Below are positions 15,401 through 30,400 of a DNA stretch of 64,000 nt, in pieces. The stretch is from positions 65,236,984 to 65,300,983 of the forward strand of contig NC_133933.1 in assembly GCF_031877795.1 (NCBI RefSeq), read 5' to 3'. Each line of letters opens with the position of its first letter. Position 1 is the stretch's first letter. The position numbers and the translations under genes are program-made. The notes below the pieces were generated by a model. That model worked only from the letters and a program-made list of their open reading frames with translations, had not been told where the DNA came from and ran no database searches. The DNA is from Strix aluco. Its lineage: Eukaryota > Chordata > Aves > Strigiformes > Strigidae.

Positions 15401-18400
15401 TTCCAATACTGTTTTTTTTAATTCAGGAAGACTTCTTAATTGTAACAAGAAATCTTTAACTGATTATGCAAATCAACTAATTTGGCAAAAGTAGTATGAC
15501 AGAACTTAACAGTTCCAACAGTTACGAGGGAATATATTTCAAGGAACAAGGCTGAATATAAACAAAGATGAGAAATGTGGAAGGATGAGTGGAATAACCT
15601 GCATTGGTCACTTGGCCAAATTAACAGAGTGTTTCACATCAACATCATCACCTGCAGGGTACTGGTGAACTCAAATTTCCACAGTAACAATGACAGGTAA
15701 AGTACTTTGGAAACTGAGGTAGACAGAATAATCTCTTTTTAAAAGTCCTGACTGAAATTACATCCAAAGTTTTTGAAAATTAGTAAGTGAAATTCAAAAA
15801 TGTACTTCACGAAGTATATTGCACTGTCATCCAGAACAGGGTAGAGAGTGGCAGTATAATGGGTATCTCCAACAAGCTCCCTTGCTCATATTTAGTATGT
15901 TGTTATCCACCAGAGTGCTCACACAGCCCAAGAGAAAGATACAGTCTTTGTTTTCGCAAATAAGATGTTCTCCAGAAGAAAGCCTATCCTGATGACAGAT
16001 TTATTAAAATGCATTCACTATACCTCAGAAAGAAAAAGTACAATTCGAAAACATAGCTTTCTGTTAACTACTTTCTTTTAATAATCATTCCTGGTCAGGT
16101 AGTATTACAGATTAAATTATTTTATCATTCGCAAATACAGTAGAAGCCACAAAATTCGGAAATATGGAGTACTGTACTTCCAGAAAAGACCATTATGCAA
16201 GATTTAACAGCCTGTACATCTCCCCTCTGTTCTAATACCCCAATTATTTCTGGATAAAGTGTGAAGATGCTGTTGCGTTGGGTGTCCATGCCCAGGTGCT
16301 GGCTACAGGGCGCAGCAGGGGTGGTGGTGTGAGGAGAGGCCAGGGCTGCCCCACACAGCCAGCTCTAGCAGACCCACCACAGGACATAGCTGAGCCCCCC
16401 TGGGAAAGTGTATTTGAGAATGGGCCAAAACATGTCCCCACCAAAACACTGGATGGAGAGAGAGGAAGGGAAAGTGTTTGATGCATCCCAAATGCAAAGC
16501 TTGTAATTCCAGAACTGAGAACCTAAACTTTGCTGCTTTCAGTTTGTTTTTAATATGCACTGATGTCCCTTTTTGGAAGGCTGCCCTACCATATGAACAC
16601 TATTACTGAGGTAATTGAGAATAACACTATCATCAACACTTCTTACTGATGTAACATCAGCTGTGTCGTGTATGGCATGTCTTCCAGAAAATCCTTTTGC
16701 AGTTTGAATATTGAGATATTGAACATCCACTGCTTCCTGTGACACAATCCATTCATACTACCCAATAATCAACCACTTGCCAATTAAAAATATACATATT
16801 ATTTACAATACTCATTTTCTGATTTTAGGTGTCAAGTATTTGCTTTCTATGCCTTCTGCTGTTGATTTAAAAGCCTTTCAATAATTGATATTCCATACAT
16901 AAGGCAGCAATTACATACTGAAAAGACACACAGGTGGTCTGAGTTTCGATGTCAGACTATATAACCAGGTGTCAGGCTGAGCTAACTTCAGGCTTCTGTG
17001 AATTCCAAACAGGGCATTGAAGTTTGGGACCGACAACCACAGGCTTGTTACCAGTCTGCAAAACAAAGCTTTTGGTTTCTAAGGCACTTTTACTAGGGTA
17101 AGCGTGGAAGTCTGTAACACCCAAGCATACAAGAAAAGGAGGTGAATCTCCCCCTCTATTCTGCTCTCGTGAGACCCCACCTGGAGTACTGTGTCCAGCT
17201 CTGGGGCCCCCAACATAAGAAGGACATGGACCTGCTTGAGTGGGTCCAGAGGAGGCCATGAAAATGATCTGGGGGCTGGAGCACCTCTCCTGTGAGGACA
17301 GGCTGAGAGAGTTGGGGTTGTTCAGCCTGGAGAAGAGAAGGCTCTGGAAAGACCTTATAGCAGCCTTGCAATACTTAAAGGGGGCTTACAGGAAAGATGG
17401 GGAGGGACTCTTTATCAGGGAGTGCAGTGATAGGACGAGGGGTAATGGTTTTAAACTGAAAGAGGGTAGATTTAGATTAGATATAAGGAAGAAATTCTTC
17501 CCTGTGAGGGTGGTGAGACACTGGAACAGGTTGCCTAGAGAAGCTGTGGATACCCTCTTGAAATGTTCCAGGCCATGTTGGACAGGGCTTTGAGCAATCT
17601 GATCTAGCAGAAGGTGTCCCTGCCCATGGCAGGGGGGATGGAACTAGATGATCTTTTAAGGTCCCTTCCAACCAAAAAATCATTTAATGAAAAAAAATAT
17701 TTGTTGATTACCTGTGTGGATTTAGGTGTCCTGAGACATATTCAGCACTTACATGATCAGCACTTGCTGATTTTTGTCTCAGATTGTTTAGTGTTGTTGC
17801 TGTTTCTTATTTATTTTTCCACTTATTTCAACCTTTCTTTAACAAGATTTGAAACTTGTCTTCATGAGTCAGTAGCAGTTTTAATTTTTTTGTCAGAAGT
17901 TGTCGACTATATCATTACATTTTCAAATCGAGCTTCTCATTCAGTTAATTTAGCAAGAAAATCTCACTTTTGATTTTCAGAACACGGAATACTTTATTAA
18001 GAGTACCTGCTCCTCTATATCAGAGATTAATTCTTCTGTGGGGCATGAATAACAGAGAGCAGCTGACCATGCACCTAACAGAAAAGTTTGCTTTAAAACA
18101 GATGAAGACATTATTCTGTTGTGCCTTAATAAAAATAATAGTGATCTAGTTCAGTCAATTCTGGAATACTTGTTTCATTAAAAGACTACCTGACATAAAG
18201 AGCATTGTGTTAATGACTTTAGCAGATAATTTTTTGAATTAAAATATTCATGTCCTAATGGCCAGATAGCAAGCTATTTTTTATGAAGTAAATCCACATT
18301 CTTCCAACTTATCACCTTTTAAAAGTGGAGTTTGTTGCAAAACCAAGAATACCTATTCTAACTAAAACTGTACACAATTCCACCTTAATTACTAGCATTA

Positions 18401-21400
18401 AATTGCTTGCTTGCATGGTGAAAAAAGTGAAGGTGGAAAAAGCCAGAAACCTTGCATCATTTTGCCCTATATTCATTCCTAATTGCTCAATGTAATGTTA
18501 TGTGTCCCACATTAATATACAGACTTTGAATTTCTAACTGATACTTATGAAGCATTTTCTAACAGATAACAGTTGTCTAATACTTCACATACAATTTATT
18601 CGAAATACTTAGCATAATTCCTTACGACTTACTAACATGCATTTGTCAACACAATTAGAACCTATGTTCTTTAAAGTTTATATTCACAAATTATAAAAAC
18701 AACTTTACAGAACTAAAAAAGTAATTTTCACCTATGCCAGAAAAAGCAATCAGGTAATACACTGATATCGCTAACACTTACCTCTTCAGAGAGCTCCCCA
18801 AATACTGTTAGAACATCTATAAGGAGACTTGCAGTATAAAAGGACTTTATCATGTTTCTGTAAAAAAGAAAACATGTCATGAACTTGGTAATGTCAGTCT
18901 CTCAGGATCACATTTTAGAAGTCGGCATTTAGACCATACTGGCTTATTTCAAGCCAGTCTTCACTACTATTTTTTTTCTTTTACTCTGATGTTGCAGAAT
19001 TTACAATGTTTAAATTTAGTAATATATTGACTAGTCTTCTGACAACTATGCAGAAAGTTTTCAGTACTTTTTAAAGCTGGTCATGTGTTCTGCACTTAGT
19101 TTCTAGTTTGGAATGTTCAATACGGGACATAGGACATCCTATATTATCTTAGAAAAAGCCATCAACACGCTGTAGTAATTGCTGTAAATCAAATCACATA
19201 ATGTATCATCACAACTATGTTAATATCACTGGGCAGTAGAAACTATAACATGCTTGATGTCAAGCTCAATATTAGTCTGGGGTTTTGGGCAGCTTGATAT
19301 TAGGTGAGCAACCTCTTAAGGAACACAAGGAGAATACCAGTTAATGTGTGAAGTTAGAGACACACAAGTAGTAACAAATCTAGTTTTCTGAAAGAGGAAT
19401 GAAAGCATTAAAGCCCAATTCCTATTTCCAGTCAAATTAAAAACAATTTAGATATTCAAATTTCTTGACCAGTATCTTAATTTAGATAACAAAACCGAAG
19501 ATTTTCACCTACTTATGAAATTGCCCAGCTCTGTCTTCATTGTCTGCATACAAAAACATTTTCAAGGCATAATTCTCCACATGAGCAGAACCAACAATTT
19601 CCTGAGTAATTGCTTCATTATCACCAAATTGCTTTTTCATCTGAAAAAAGTTGGTAAAAATACATTAATTACCTTATTAGACCCTAGCAATTCTGCAATC
19701 TAATTCAAACACAAGAAGCTGCTGATTTAGACAAAGCCAAGTACAATTTAAAAAAGAAACAACATCCACTTCAATTATTTTACAAATCTCCAGCTTCTAA
19801 CATGACAAACACTAAAAGCAACCGCATGTTAAAGAGAAAGCATATTCTTTTGGAGGAAGAAATATTATGAGCTCTGAATACTGTCTTCAATCACAAAAAA
19901 AACCCCAAACCAACCAAACAAAAATAAAAACCATGTTAAAAATAAACACAACTACAATATCATGAAGGAACAGCTACAGGTATTTTTCCCCTTACTATCT
20001 GAAAGAAGCAAGCACTCTGAAGCCTGTGTCAGGATTCAGCACAGTTCAACTGATAAAGCAATGCATGCTTTATAAAGGTACTGTAGGTCAAAGTGATCAC
20101 TCTTCTCTTGTAAGGTTATTTCACTGCAGTTCACTACATTTTTCAAAGCATCTGAGCCCTACCTTGACCAGTCTAGTGACCTATGGATTTACTGGAATTT
20201 TCAGTGTAACAGTGTACTGCAATTCAAAGACCTCTTTTCAAAGACATTAGAGTACAAGAATCCTCAGGTTTCTTAATAAAAATCAGTAAAGCAAATAACC
20301 CTCTAACAGTTACAACAGGTGGATTTACAACTTCTGAATAGGCTTACTGTTTGCACATAAGGAAATCTCAGGCTATCCTTAGAGAACAAAAACAGGAACC
20401 CTGCATGATACTAACCTGCAGCCTTTATTTTGCCAAAAGATTTAAAAACAATCTCTGAATGGCAGTTATTTTCAGCTGTGCGTGTGAAGAACATTTAATC
20501 ATGCAGGCTGCATTTCCAAATTTTTTAGTTTGCTGCCAACTTTTTAACACATAGAATGTTGCCAGCAAAGTTACCTGATTTCAATATTGAAATATAAACT
20601 TTCCAAATAGAACTTTAAATTTGAAGACTTTTGTCAAACTCGTACTCTACCTAGTTTGCAAAAAGTATTTGTTTTACAAAGTGCAATTGTTTTTCTTGTG
20701 AGTGTACCACAATTTGTAAGTTGCAAGATATATATCACTGAAATGAAACACTGAAGCTAACTGAAGACAATATGATTTGTTTACATATAGTTCACCAGCC
20801 TATATATACAGCTATAACACAGAAAATAACTTATTACTATGCTTGATCTGATGTTCAATGGAGCTGATTTCAAATGCACAAATAACACTCAGTTACATAT
20901 GCTTCTAAAAATAGTTAACCAAGTTATTTACTTTTGAAATAACCCTTCACACAATCCATGATTCAGTACAGCAGTACTGATGTTTTAAATGATTCATAAT
21001 TTGGACGTAAAATCAAGCAAATTTTGTTTAATTTTACTAAAAACTTTTAAATGAAACAGTTACCTATTGGAAAAGCAGAACAACGCAATCATCTGTAAAA
21101 ATATTTGACAGAAACATGAATTTTGGATAAAAAAAATCACTTTAATTCACGTATCTGGCATATTATGAAGTTTCTTGTAAAGAACACATCTGATAATTTC
21201 CAGATACATCTACACTGTTTTATTCTTTGCTACTATAAAGTTCAGGATTGTTTGTAAGCTTCTCTACGCTGTTTTATTCTTTGCTACTATAAAGTTCAGG
21301 ATTGTTTGTAAGCTTCTGTTTTAACCTCTAGAATAATCAATTGTGACAACAAACAGAAAGCTGAGAAACATTTGGGGCAGCCCTGCAGCACCCTTTGTGC

Positions 21401-24400
21401 CCCCTGCTGGTTCAGGGCAGACTGAAAATGACTGCTATTAAATTACCACAGAGGTCCAAATTGTCAACTTGCGCAAGCTGCCTAGCCCCCAAAATGCTCT
21501 ATTAGATCTGCTTAGAAGTGGTCTCTCCATCCTTCCACCACTTGGCTACGCAGAAGGAACTCCAGTACCTGAGCATCAGCTGTCACACAGACAACCTTAT
21601 CAGCAACTGAAAGATGAAACCATTGGATTTTGCTGCTTTTCTAGTCTTTCCAAATTTGAAACAAAAGGGGTAACTGAATGCTGCAGACAGATCAGTTGCT
21701 GCAGTACCACAAGGGATCCACCAAATTTTAACAATCCTTAAGAAATGAAGAGCAAAATCTGTCAGAGTTTTAATCTTACCTCTTCTGTCACCCTTCTGAA
21801 CAGGAAAACTAGACCCAATAAAGACGTCAAAATTTCATTAAATAACACACCAAGAAGTCACTGTACACTGGATTTTCCACTGCTAAATATCAGAGACAAA
21901 ACATAGCAAGAAGCACAAAGTATGAAAAAAAGACAAATGATTCATGGTGGGTTTTTTCCCCCCTGAAGAATTGAAGGCTGTTGCACTAGTTTCACACAAA
22001 CTCTTCAGGCATTGCTATGTCTAGATTTTGGATGGAATCATTAATACAGTACACAAAAAGAACCGCTGCTTCATTTTTCAACATTACTTTCTGCTTCCAA
22101 ATGAGCACTTAAACCTTAAAATCCACACATTTCAAGACTACTGAAAAATACAGCATATGAACATAAACAGCTCCTGGAACTTGAACTGACCATCTGTACA
22201 ATGACTTTACCTTCCTTTGTTTAACCCTGTTCTATTTAAGGTTGTTTGCTTTTTAATACTATCAGGTCCACTCAAAGAGTGTGGTGTAGCTATCTCTTAC
22301 CCACACAGGTAAGACTCTGCTTACAAAAATTCATAGTAAAGATCCTCAATCTCTAACAAAGGATATGATCAAAAGTATCTTTATCTTCTAGAGAATGTTT
22401 TAAAAAACTCCCTGGGTACAACAGTTTAGGTCAAAAATTTCAAAAGCACCCAAAGACTAGGCTAGCCAGTCCTACAAGCAGTGAAAGTAACTCACAGACT
22501 TCAATGAATCAAAGATAAATCAATTAAAAAAAAGTCTTCTAGAACTCCTGTATTTATTTGTAATGAATTATGATTTCTCATGAGAATATGTATGAATAAA
22601 GTACCGTAATTCATGTTGTCTAAACAAAATCTTACGGCAAATGTCTGCTGTATAAAATTTCAGTTATGTGCATGCATACATACCTACAAATATACATATA
22701 TACATAGAGCTTTATCTCCTTTCAATCCTTCTGCCAATTCATTACATACAACTTAAATTCATACAGTATGCCTGCATACAGAATAGTTGCATCAATGACT
22801 GATGACAGAAAAAAGATAGTATTTGCAGAAGCTTAAACAAAACTTAAAGTAACACCATGAATCATTTTAGAGGAGAGCAATAAATTCTACTTACAGCTTC
22901 CAACTGATCCATAAGTTTGGATAAAAATTTACGGCATTCTGGGGTTTTACTATCAATCTTCATCCCCGTTTGCATTGCATACAAACGGCCTTTAAAGGAG
23001 ACAAAACACAAAAAAAACCCAGAAGTGATTATCTAAGGCAAAACCCATAAGGAAACAAAGCAATTCCCCCCCCCCCCCCCCCCGCCAACACATGTGAAAG
23101 ACAAACTCATCTTGTGGTTTAACAATGTACTATTGCACTACTAGCAAGCAATAACACCGAAATCTAGGTATGTTTAGTCTTGCAGAGATAGTAGGAAATA
23201 TTTTTTCTAAGATTTATGCTTTCTTTATCTCAATGAGTATTTCCTGCTGATTTCAGACTGATGCTTGGATCACTATTGTGCAATATATATTGCTTTTGTA
23301 AAAAATCACCACCCTTGTTTGCAACTCTCTCAAACAGGAACTTCAAGTCAATTTTTATCCCTAATTATACACGACTAACTTTCATATGAGTTACACATAC
23401 ATATAGAGTGTATGGATATATCTCAAAAATGGAGCTTAATGTAGCAGAAACCAGTTAGCTTTAAAACTCCAATTAACAAATGGAATTAAGCATCTATTAT
23501 CTCCATGTATATGCATACATAGCATCAAAAAACACAAGACACAAACCTGACCTTAGAATCAGACAAGACAGACTTTATTAAACTTTCACAGAATCACCGA
23601 ATCATCTAGGTTGGGAAAGACCTTGAAGATCATCTAGTCCAACCATTAACCAAACACTGACCGTTCTCCCTGCAAGTAAAGTTGTCAGTTTTTCAAATGA
23701 CCTTGAGAATGAATGATTAACATCTTCTGATTAACAATTATGTTTTTACTACCAAAAATCTATGAATTTTAGATACACACATGGCAGAACTTTATTTGCT
23801 TCAGGAAATTGTGGGTAAAAAAAAAAAAAAAAAAAAATCAAACAACTACTATTTACTAGGATTGACAACACAGAGAAGGGAAAATGGACAGAAACATTCA
23901 GTAACCAAACACAGAACATTTTTCACAAACAAGCCATTCTACCAACTCTCACTCCCAACCCTCAAGGGAGTCCTACAAAACACTTTCAAATGCAGAGCTT
24001 AAGAACTAAAAGCTGTAACTCTACCAAATACTAACATGAGCTATGGCTTCTTATGGCATACCCCTATGTCCTTCTTCCTGTAGAACATGGAGTTCTGTAA
24101 GTGACCCTTACTCACTTCACAGCTTTACCACCTCTCTTCTTCCAAGCATCTCTTCATACACTAGAGACAGCATTTTCCCTTCAAATTATCTCAGTAAACA
24201 CAAATATAACACAGTTGTTTTCAGTTGCACTTATTCTGATGTTTGCTGCAGAAGAAAGCATTACATGCTCAAAAGCTTGTCTGCCTTTTCCATCTATTAT
24301 CAGTTTGTCTAACAAAATCTGATCTCTCTACAAGAATCTACCTAGGTTCTGCTGGTGAGCATCATAATTTAACTATTTTTTCTGGATTTTAAAAGTTGTA

Positions 24401-27400
24401 TTTCATGCTCCACGTACAACTGATTATTCAAACCAGACAGAGTGTATATTCCTTATTTGGGGCTGCAAAGCTGACAAATTTTTGAATATTAAAGCTCTTG
24501 TGTTGCCCAACCATTTAAAGACCTCCCCTAAACTAATAGATAAAGTACCCGTACCCTCCAATGCCTCTCTTCTACATTTAGAATTTATAAAACAACCTAG
24601 CACCTTCATATTGAAATTCTCAGTAAAGAACAATCAATTCAAAGTTGACTCTGAGCGAAACTTCAGGACTACATAAAGGCTATGAACAACTACAACAGCT
24701 GACCATGACAAACGAAAGACAGCAATTTTAACAAGAATTGCTATGTAGGTTCTATGCTATGTAGGTTTCATCAAGTGACAACACTAATATTGAGCTACTT
24801 ATTGATATGCACTCTTAAGCTCACCTTATTATCTTCAGGATGCTGACACGTAATGTTAAAAATTATGAAACCAGCACATATAATGCTGAAATTACATTTC
24901 AAAGAAATCCAAACACAGAAAGATACAGAGATTTGTCTTTAAGGCACTCGTCTACTGCCAATTAAAACACCATAATCACATGATGAGGAGTTAATGCTTA
25001 CAGCCTTTAATTAAACTGATTTTTAAGTACATGTTTGATTGTAAGCTTCCCTGAACACATTTCATAGTATGATTTAATAATGTAAAACTTAGGAATTAAC
25101 ATAATGGGTGTTAGACCTATGGGCCATCTAGTTCAGTTATTTCTTTTTGACAGATCAAAGTATCAGACATTTTCAGAGGAAAGTAAATTAATTTTAGACT
25201 GATATGACGTAGGCAACATAAATTCAGAATACCCTTGGTCATTACTGTATACAGATTTATTTTATTTGCTGAAGTATGCATCTTCCTATCTCTTCCATAA
25301 TTCATTTACATAAAAAGAACTGTTTCCATACAAATGGAAATCTTGCAAATGTCTTTAGTCTTGAGGATCAATCATTAAAAGACCTGCTTATCTGGAACTG
25401 TTACTCTTCTGTTACCTATATGCTGCTTTTTTTCACATTCATTGCATTCATTAAATAGTGAAAGCAAGGTAATTTTTTTCCTCAATAATATCCAAAGGCG
25501 TGCAGTGACAGGACTGTGACATCTGTATGCTTTGTAGACAGCCCTATAAACCCAGCCCTTTCCCCTCTTAGGATTTCAGAGACTGAGAAAACCTCAGACT
25601 CCTTCAGGCACTCCAATAAACAAATGCAGAAGAGTGAGTCTAGAATACACTGAGAACATAGGCCAAAGAACAATAGTTACAGAGAAGAAACATGTTTTTC
25701 TTGTCTATATATAAATTTACACTGTGGGTGATGTCAAGCAATGTTCCATACCAACACCACTTTCCTGCTAACAGAAGACTGGGAACAAGGTGCCCAAGAG
25801 TCCTCAGGTCATTCAAGATCAAAGGACTATTATCCAAAGCATACATAGACTGTCAAGAAAACATGTTCTAGCAGCAGCAGCTCTACAGATATTAAGAACA
25901 GAGACATCCTATAGACAGGCTATTAATGTCACCTGAGCTAAGATTAAATGTGTTACACCTGACACAGCAATTACATCTCTGTACCACACAACTGACTATA
26001 CAAGAAAGGAGACTTCCTGCAAGATCTTATTAACTGGTAAAAGATCAAAGCACACTTAAGTTACCCTAACAAGAGAGTCTACTGCAATCAAGTTCATAAT
26101 TTTTGTATACTCACTTCTTCTCATCAGTAGTATGTTCGAAAGGAGTACTGCATAACAACACCTGCCCAGAGACAGGCCTCTGATGAGGCAATCATTGAGG
26201 TAAGGGCAAAATCTACTCCTTCTTTCTCAAGTGGTGATCAAGAAAGACTACATTGTTTGTGGAAACTACTATTGACAGAGCATCACTACCTAGTAGCATT
26301 CAGTACTGAAAGGGAGTCTTGACTCAAATACCGTTGATGAAAGAACCTGATTGTAATGAAGGACAAGGCAACCTGCAGGTCAGAAAACACAAACCATATC
26401 CTACCAGTCAAAATCTCCTGGAACATCAGTTTCAATCGATGAACTGAAGATGGAGAAAGAAAGTATACTCTCCACAGTTTGAAACTCACCAGTGACAAAC
26501 AAAATGTTAAGTACCTTTAGGCACACTTACTGCTTTACTCAGTGCTTCTCTAGTCAAAAGTGGGGCTTGGAGGTTGAAAACATCTATCAACAATCATTAA
26601 ACTTACAAAGCAGACAGCAGGTGGAATAGTAGAAAGACTGAGAGAATCTGGGATTTCTCTGACAGAATCAGAATAGGAAGAAGGGAAAATAATTTGGTAT
26701 TTGCCTCTACAGACACTACAGAAATAAAAATAATACTCTTTTAATGTTTTGAAATTTTGCTTTTGAAAATATCTGTATGAAGAGCAGCATGGGTGTGAAT
26801 CTGAAAGCACTAAGTAATACCTTGCATTACTACAGACAACAGGAAAAAGTATCTACTAGTTCTACTCTTTGCATTTTTGTGTATTATTACCTTATTCCTA
26901 AAGCAAAGAATCTTAATTTAGTTTTTCCATGTCTGCATCTTTTGTTGTCCTTCTCTCTGCTCTCCCTAATTTTGAAATGCCCCAAGTATTCTGCGTGAAG
27001 GCTCTCTGTAAGACCATGTCGGTTTGTGTTGGTTTTGATACTACTACCTTTGCCAATTATGCTGTCAGAATTCTCTTGCATCTTTTACTTTTGTGTATAG
27101 TTTGTCACACAAATATTACTTATAATAGGGATACATGATAGTAACTGAAAGATATGCTTTGATATAGTGAAGGAAATCTATTATGTCCTTTTCCTGCCTA
27201 ACTTGCAGCAAATGGGCAAACTTACTTCATTACTGAATTTTCAGCAGCAACAAGCAAAACATAATTTCCCTGTGTTAGTATCATCAGTGAAATTTTAAAC
27301 TGGCAATGGTCAAAATGTCCTCCATGTTTATGTTGACAGGTAATCTCAGTAGCAAAGAACTCGTAAGCAAGAGGCCAGAGTTTACCTCCTCCAACATCTC

Positions 27401-30400
27401 TGCTTAGAAAGCCAAATGTAACATGAGTTAAGTTTTTCTCCCCCCTACATCTGAAAGAAAACAGAGTAATTATTTACATTCCTTTAAATACAGCTGTTCT
27501 GGTTTCTATAATACTGCAAAAGCAGTGGAATGTATTACTCTGCTTGCTAAGTCAAAAATTTTGCTTTAATGCAAGTGGTTCAATTTCTAATAACTCGAAG
27601 TTAATCTCCTGAATGGCATGGACACCAAAGGAAGAAATCCTCTTAGTGTTCTGATACAACTGCATTATTTTACCTTTTAAAAATACTACACTTGAGATGC
27701 CATTTTATATAAAAATTATTTCGAAGTTTTCTCTTCAGAACTTCTCTCTATACAGTGAAAAGTGTTTCAAGTGCATGTCCTTAATGATCACAGTAATATA
27801 CTGTACAATTAAACAATTAGACTTAAGGGAGCCATTTGCTTGGTAACTTTTGGCAAAAAATTTCCTCTGTGAAAAGCCAAGCTGCTGAAAATTCTGATAT
27901 AAAAAGACGACTAAAACCATATACTGTAGCTGCAGAAGTTTCAAGTTTTTAAAGCCTAAATGAAATATTTGAAGAATGTAGACAATCTTGGAAATAAGTG
28001 ACATGTAATTCTCATCTGTCTTCACTATTTGTGATGAAGATCTGGAATACTTGGAAACAAATAAACAAATGCAATTATTGGTTCTTTTTAGGCTTGTTTT
28101 ATACACTTGACTTCATAACAGATACAACCTATTTTTTTTGGTCCACTTTATCCAATTCAAGTAGCAGAAAAGATTTCTGTGTGGCCAACAACAGTAATAT
28201 ATGCATAAAGTAAAGCACTAAGGAGGTAAAGGAGGCTACAGAGAGCTAACGTCTAAACATTAATTTATATTGTAAAGTAGAGCTCAAGTCACTTGTAATC
28301 TTTTACGCACAGAGACAGAACTGTTTTGCCAATTATTAACTAAAAGAGGGTTTGCTCTCAGTTTGCAGACAGGACATTTATCTTCAAATTCATAAAGACT
28401 TGGCAAGTAATCATTCTCAGAAAAAATGTTTTGCCAAGACAACTACAAAATTTATGTCTTGATTTGTTGCCCTTAATCTTTGTTCAGCAAATACTAAGTG
28501 TGGGTGTGCTGGATGGAATTCTACAGTGAGCTTTACAGAAACTTCTCTGCTTTTATTTATGTCACGTAATACCACGTTATTTTTCCTTTGCTAATACACA
28601 GCACAATTTCAGAACGAGTATTTTGTCTTTAGTATGTGCCAGGCATTCATTCCTAATACACAGTAAGTTATTCCAGATTTATGTTTGGATAACAACTGAA
28701 ACTCCCCTCACTCCCATTTTAAACTAACTCCATGCCAAATAAAAATACTGGAGAACAAAAGTTCCAGCCAGCAAGCATGCACAATAGGTTGATTCTATCT
28801 TCTAAATTCTGTCCTACTATCCATCTTTTCTTCTTCCTGGTCTAACAGGATCAAAAGATTACAGTTCTTCTTCCCCACGTGTATTTATTTCTCTAGTATA
28901 GAAAAAAAATTATTAGGAACTGGAATATTTTGGACATTTGATAGTAAGAAATTGACACTAAATAGTGACAAAAACCATTGCTATAAACTTTAGCCATGTT
29001 TTGATTCTGATTAAGAGATGAAAGCTTTTTCAGGCCGTAATGTATTACTTGTTCATATTCTACACCTTCCTCTTCCCTTTGTCAAACCACTGACAGAAAA
29101 ATGTTTGTTAACTGCTTGGTACAGGAAGACAACAGCTGGAATACAAATGTGGGAAGCAAAGGACACAAAAACATTAAATTGGATTGCACTCAAACTACTG
29201 CAAGCATATTTTCATAAAGACTGCATCTGCAAAGAAAATAAAAATGAATTATTCTTCTTTCATGAACATTAATGTATCACACTTCATTCATTTAATCTTT
29301 CCATGCAGATCATTAAATATATGGTATTTCTACATGGCTAAGTTCAAGTTGCCCGAATTCTAAGACTTTCAAAAATAGATTTAATAGCTCTGACAAACAA
29401 ACTTCGAAAGGCCTTATACCTCCTTTTCATTATATGATGCTGAAGGAAACTGGCAAAGACAAGGTAAGTATTAGGCTGGCAGCATCAATTCAAAATCTGA
29501 AACTCCAGAGAAAACAAATTACTTTTAAATATTTAGTTTCAGGTAAAATTAGTTTAGGGAGAAATGCAAGAAAAAAAAATAATTCTGAGGCACAAGTGGG
29601 GGAAAGGAAGACTACACACAAATTTAATTAAGAAAGTCAAAACAAAAAAAGGATAGTATCATGACCCCTTCTTCCCCTCGGATTCTTTTATAGTATTCTA
29701 AACCCTACAGAGAAAAATGGATTGATAGTAGTATATTTCAAGGTTATGTTACATGCTAGACAAACTTTGTCAAGTCAAAACTATCTGAAGTAAAATATCT
29801 CCTAAAATTACTGAAAGTTGTAGTAAATTACATTAGCATTTACTGCTATTTGAAGAATAGCAACTTGTAAACAAACTAAATAGGTGAAACAAAATTTGCA
29901 ATTACAAAGAGTGGTAATTATTGTTAGATGACAATATTATGAATCCTAGGAAATGACTCCATATTCTACACTGCCATTCTTCAGTGTGGTTTAAGGACCA
30001 ATTTTGGTCTAGTAAAATTTAAGAGATCCATATGTGGAGTTCATAGGTTTCTAAGCTTTTACACAATATTTAAACTATCAGTATTTTTCAAATCTTGTTT
30101 CTATAGTCTAATAAAGAAGATGAAATATTTCTAATTAAAACAAAAACTATTTTAACAGTAGGATTTATAGTAATTGAGATCTCAAGAAGGCAAAAGGAGA
30201 AGGCAGCTACTCTGGCTTAGTTACGGTCAAGTCAGAGATAAAACAGCTTGTACTGATTAGTTCACAAACCTGAAGCACTCCTGTGGGACACCCTCCAGCT
30301 TAGTTTAAACTGGAAGAAACCTATTTCATAATCTCAAACCACTCTGTGAGGTGGACCAAAGCACCCTAGATGGGCATAACCATGAGATAAGTTTCCAAAG

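Larger units (their letters stand above)
14261..18781 (-). other. VTA1: VTA1 intron 4
   Basis: GT-AG intron of 4,521 bp. It holds a GC-rich patch at 16265-16480 and a CR1 fragment at 17137-17690. The rest is AT-rich and unrecognised. Confidence 0.9.
19641..22894 (-). other. VTA1: VTA1 intron 2
   Basis: GT-AG intron of 3,254 bp. It contains the 54 bp tandem duplication at 21209-21316 and a CTCF-like motif at 21394-21413. The frame at 21469-21741 on the plus strand has no recognised similarity and is probably fortuitous. Confidence 0.9.

Noticed and set aside
25100-25150. 'GGGCCATCTAGTTCAGT' as a possible old CR1/L3-like end
   Set aside because: Resembles a phrase seen in some reptile repeats, but too short to support an element call.
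27735-28106. 123-codon frame on the minus strand in VTA1 intron 1
   Set aside because: AT-rich composition with many Ile, Leu, Lys and Phe, and no recognised similarity; consistent with a chance frame.
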